DNA from: a virus
Length of the DNA stretch: 27,583 nucleotides
Strand: one strand, 5' to 3'
Virus record (IMG/VR): IMGVR_UViG_3300010354_000493
Span: 1 to 27,583 of that record
Shown here: in pieces, positions 25,348-27,583 of the stretch
Numbering within the stretch: position 1 is the stretch's first letter
Layout: each line of letters begins with the position of its first letter
Position numbers and translations under genes: made by a program
Notes under the pieces: generated by a model
What the model was told of the DNA's origin: nothing
What the model saw: the letters and a program-made list of their open reading frames with translations, nothing else
Databases searched by the model: none

Positions 25348-25352
25348 TTCAA

Positions 25353-25356
25353 CCTC
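25353..25356 (-). promoter_or_regulatory. Shine-Dalgarno for the apparent AUU start
   Basis: GAGG on the minus strand, five bases before ATT 25347 and overlapping the TGA of the 56-residue gene. Its position is the main reason for choosing AUU over later or frameshifted starts. Confidence 0.5.
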
Positions 25357-25525
25357 ACTGAACCGGGGCTTCTTCCGGCTTGGTCTCAGGCATCGGCACC
25401 TGGGGGATTGCCTGCTCCTGAATGGCTTGAACCAGCTGGAACACCTCGCCGTACGGGCGCGTACCCAAATACTGCAGAGTGGCGTTCACCAGGCTCAGGC
25501 TCAACTCAATCTTCTTATCTTCCAT
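25355..25525 (-). CDS. Small conserved phage protein, unknown function (56 aa)
   Basis: An upstream in-frame ATG at 25543 exists, but GGAG at 25532-25535 is 6 bases before ATG 25525, so the product is 56 residues. It is a two-helix protein (VNATLQYLGTRPYGEVFQLV) with a Pro/Glu tail. Similar small proteins with a Leu-Gly-x-(R/K)-Pro-Tyr turn are common beside phage lysis genes but have no assigned function. It ends at TGA 25355-25357, next to the apparent AUU start of the following gene. Confidence 0.7.
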   Translation of the reverse strand: MEDKKIELSLSLVNATLQYLGTRPYGEVFQLVQAIQEQAIPQVPMPETKPEEAPVQ

Positions 25526-25543
25526 GGATATCTCCAAATGCAA

Positions 25544-25563
25544 CCGCTGAGATGGGGCAGCGG
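25544..25563 (-). other. Short stem-loop in the gap after the DUF7936-like gene
   Basis: CCGCTG and CAGCGG form a 6-base stem with an 8-base loop, and GGGG/CCCC next to it allows a competing pairing. There is no T-run on the minus strand, so it is not a standard terminator. It may slow the polymerase or shield the mRNA, or be chance. Confidence 0.25.
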
Positions 25564-25579
25564 CGAAACCCCTTATTTA

Positions 25580-25930
25580 TTATGCCGCCCAAGGCAGCGG
25601 GGGAGTCACCACCGGCGGGTTGATCTGGTTTGCAATTTGTTGAGCCACAGCGGCTTCCGTTGCAGTCTTGTCCACGCCGTTGGCCCAGATCCAGCCCAGC
25701 ACCTGTTGCTCGGTCAGATTAGCGTAGGGGGTGAACGAGCCGCCTGTTGGGGCGGGGATGGAGCATGTGGAGTACACCGAGCCGGTGTAAGTGTTGCCGC
25801 CGCTTACTTGCTGGCCAGAGCAGGTCCAATGCACCACGAATACAACGTCAGTTTCGCCGTCAGCCTGCGGGTAGCAGTCCATAGCGGTCACGTCCCAGGT
25901 CATGGTGATGGAGGTTAGGGTGTCGGTCAT
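25580..25930 (-). CDS. DUF7936-like phage protein (116 aa)
   Basis: Starts at ATG 25930 with AAAGGAA about 6 bases upstream, and ends in tandem stops (TAATAA). Residues 1-65 are beta-rich (TSITMTWDVTAMDCYP, then DVVFVVHWTCSG and TYTGSVYSTCSIP) with three Cys. Residues 70-100 are helical (LTEQQVLGWIWANGVDKTAT) and the end is Pro-rich (NPPVVTPPLPWA). This strand-then-helix pattern, with V-x-W-x-x-x-G in the middle, is typical of the DUF7936 phage family, found next to tail-fibre genes. The function is unknown; a fibre-associated or assembly role is plausible from position. Confidence 0.7.
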   Translation of the reverse strand: MTDTLTSITMTWDVTAMDCYPQADGETDVVFVVHWTCSGQQVSGGNTYTGSVYSTCSIPAPTGGSFTPYANLTEQQVLGWIWANGVDKTATEAAVAQQIANQINPPVVTPPLPWAA

Positions 25931-25948
25931 GGTGATTCCTTTCAGGGG

Positions 25949-27583
25949 TTATTTAGTTTCAAGTTGCGCCACACGAGCGCGGAGAGATTGCAGTTCAGCA
26001 ATAATGTTGGCAATGAATTCAGCGGAGCCGTACTCCATCTGCTGCATCTTTTCACCATCCTTTTCGCCCACCACACTGCCTGGGCTGACTTCTTGTACTT
26101 CATGTGCAATAAAACCAACGCCCTGAACACCCGTTTCCTTCCAAACCCAGGTTTTAGGCTTGAGTGCGTCAATGAATGCACCACTGCCGGTAAGAGGTTG
26201 CGGGTTGTCCTTGAGTCGGTAATCAGATGAGGTATTAAAGGCGGTATTGGCCCCGTCCGTTGTAATCGATCCTCGCGCACCACCAGTGCCATCTCTAAAA
26301 TAAACCTGATATCTTGTTCCACTCGTTGCGGAATTCCAAAGATCAAGAGCCTCAAAACCTGCGCTGTTTGTCTTAAATAACGGGCCAAACGTCCCAGATG
26401 CATCTACGGTTAATTTAGGCGACCAACCAATTCCTGCACCAGCAGTTGTAGTCCCGATCAAGAAATTCCCGCTGGTGTCGATACGGGCGCGTTCTGTGTT
26501 GCCATTAGTAGCAAACAACAAATTAGAAGAAGAGCGAATGGCAAATTCTCCCGTGCCGCCACCAGAAACCAAGCTGCTTGCTTTTCCGATCAAGCCTTCA
26601 TATGAGCCATCTCCAAGGGTCTGGTAAGAGCCATATACACGCAGTCGAGAACCGTCAGAGGATGTTGTGCCAATAAGCAAGTTACCGCTGGAGTCGATAC
26701 GGGCGCGTTCTGATCCGTTTGTATAAGTGGCTACGTAATTTGCGCCGCCAGCTGATAAAAATAAAGGGCGACTGTCAGCTACAAGCTCAAAATAACTTCC
26801 GGCCACAGACCAAAGATATCCCTGCCTTGTAGTTCCTCTATATAAAGAAACTATTGGATAGTCTGATCTTTCAACAAATAAATCTCCACCACTAACATTC
26901 AACCTAGCAGACGGACTCGTCGTCCCAATACCCAAATTCCCACTCGCATCCAGCGTCATTGCTTGGGTGAACGTTATGGCGTTACCTGCTGTGCCGGAGG
27001 GGGCGTTGTACCACTTGTGAGCGCCAGCAAAAGACTGGTATTGAGTTGCTTCAGCAGAAGTACCGTAACGCCAGTTCGTTCCGTTGTACCAAGCGTTTGA
27101 CGAAAGGAACAGGTTGTTGTTAGATGCGCTTGCAAGGCTTGAACCAACTCCAGCAATCTCAAATGCTTTCAGTCCACTCCAAGCACTCGGCGTAACCCCC
27201 AATCCGAGGTTGCCGGAGGAGTCGATAATTACTTGTGCGCCGTTACCGAGCCTGACGCTTGAGCCAAAAAGAGACAAAGGAAGATAAGAGCTTTCCGCTG
27301 TATTGGTGGACTCAAAGACTGCGCCGTTGGTTGCGTCCACATAAGGCCGTAGGCGCAAGCGGCCCGTTGCAGCAATCCACCGTGTTGCTGTTGCCGCATC
27401 TGCGACAGACACCTCTAGTTTTGTGCTAGGAGAACTCGTCCCAATACCCAGGTTACCGGAGGAGTCAACTGTTAAACGGCTAGAACCAACTGCATTGTCA
27501 TAAAGATTTATGGCGTTTGTTCCCGCCACCGTTTGCCATTGGTAATCAGAAGTCGTATTACGCAAGCGCAAAGCAGAAGTGCC
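25949..27583 (-). CDS. Tail fibre with C-terminal S74 intramolecular chaperone, 5' end outside window
   Basis: The frame is open to the right window edge, so the start and N-terminal shaft are missing; at least 544 residues remain. The visible part has five repeats of the type DSSGNLGIGT followed by a short beta segment, a common trimeric fibre scaffold. The last 92 residues form an endosialidase-type chaperone (peptidase S74): SDYRLKDN holds the catalytic Ser and Lys (codons at 26225-26227 and 26210-26212), then GVGFIAHEVQEV and a terminal coiled coil (AELQSLRARVAQLETK). In this family the domain trimerises the fibre and then cuts itself off before the Ser. The fibre is expected to bind the host surface. 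Confidence 0.9.
   Translation of the reverse strand, partial: GTSALRLRNTTSDYQWQTVAGTNAINLYDNAVGSSRLTVDSSGNLGIGTSSPSTKLEVSVADAATATRWIAATGRLRLRPYVDATNGAVFESTNTAESSYLPLSLFGSSVRLGNGAQVIIDSSGNLGLGVTPSAWSGLKAFEIAGVGSSLASASNNNLFLSSNAWYNGTNWRYGTSAEATQYQSFAGAHKWYNAPSGTAGNAITFTQAMTLDASGNLGIGTTSPSARLNVSGGDLFVERSDYPIVSLYRGTTRQGYLWSVAGSYFELVADSRPLFLSAGGANYVATYTNGSERARIDSSGNLLIGTTSSDGSRLRVYGSYQTLGDGSYEGLIGKASSLVSGGGTGEFAIRSSSNLLFATNGNTERARIDTSGNFLIGTTTAGAGIGWSPKLTVDASGTFGPLFKTNSAGFEALDLWNSATSGTRYQVYFRDGTGGARGSITTDGANTAFNTSSDYRLKDNPQPLTGSGAFIDALKPKTWVWKETGVQGVGFIAHEVQEVSPGSVVGEKDGEKMQQMEYGSAEFIANIIAELQSLRARVAQLETK
26400..27480 (-). repeat. Five DSSGNLGIGT-type repeats in the tail fibre
   Basis: Units lie near 27475-27410, 27235-27160, 26965-26900, 26700-26630 and 26490-26400. 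Each has D-(S/A/T)-SGN-(L/F)-x-(I/L)-G followed by variable residues. At the DNA level a 20-base stretch is identical at 26478-26497 and 26693-26712, enough to support recombination between repeats. Confidence 0.8.

Noticed and set aside
25544-25579. A rho-independent terminator after the DUF7936-like gene
   Set aside because: There is a short stem but no T-run follows on the transcribed strand.
24866-25918. A 350-codon + strand frame across the lysis-cluster genes
   Set aside because: It runs antisense to four well-supported genes with ribosome sites and coupled overlaps, and its product has no recognisable features.

Overview
The window is a stretch of a double-stranded DNA phage (or prophage) genome, almost certainly a short-tailed podovirus of a Gram-negative, probably proteobacterial, host. 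The main grounds are a single 3,728-residue gene that fuses an adenine-type DNA methylase, a Strawberry-notch-type helicase and an LPD38-like C-terminal region. Such giant virion proteins are known as polyvalent proteins and are a hallmark of Bcep22-like podophages. Around it lie ejection-type structural proteins, a gp10-like tail protein, a tail fibre with an S74 chaperone domain, and a holin/lysozyme pair. The host assignment is an inference; no host gene, tRNA, integrase or attachment site is visible.

Layout. Positions 1-1653 (+ strand) hold the end of an early/middle operon. It starts with the acidic tail of a truncated, possibly SSB-like gene, followed by five small proteins (AT-hook-like, unknown, ribbon-helix-helix-like, two helical unknowns) and a DUF1364/YbcO-like zinc HNH nuclease. 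The genes overlap by 1-26 bases and several use TTG or GTG starts, as expected for tight translational coupling.

Positions 1631-27583 (- strand) are one late transcription unit read right to left: a tail fibre truncated by the window edge, a DUF7936-like protein, a 56-residue protein, a 182-residue membrane protein that appears to start at AUU, a 204-residue single-pass membrane protein, a 3TM-type holin, a GH24 endolysin, a gp10-like tail protein, a 463-residue virion protein, a 134-residue GNAT-like protein, three large putative internal or ejection proteins (764, 605, 681 residues) and finally the giant gene. The largest gap in the unit is about 50 bases, so no stretch above 300 bases lacks a gene. 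The two operons converge and overlap tail to tail by 23 bases.

How the parts may work together. The early genes would serve DNA recombination and regulation, and the lysis cassette would release progeny. The cluster from the 764-residue protein to the giant protein looks like an ejectosome: Ala/Gly/Gln-rich membrane-prone or helical proteins, plus a multi-enzyme cargo that could enter the cell with the DNA to modify and protect it.

The points most worth following up are: (i) an HEITH zincin motif in the giant protein; (ii) a 131-codon open frame with a strong Shine-Dalgarno, overprinted on a low-complexity linker of the giant gene; (iii) an apparent AUU start; (iv) ten exact-register 14-residue repeats in the 764-residue protein; and (v) an AT-richer cassette between two Pro/Ala linkers of the giant gene.
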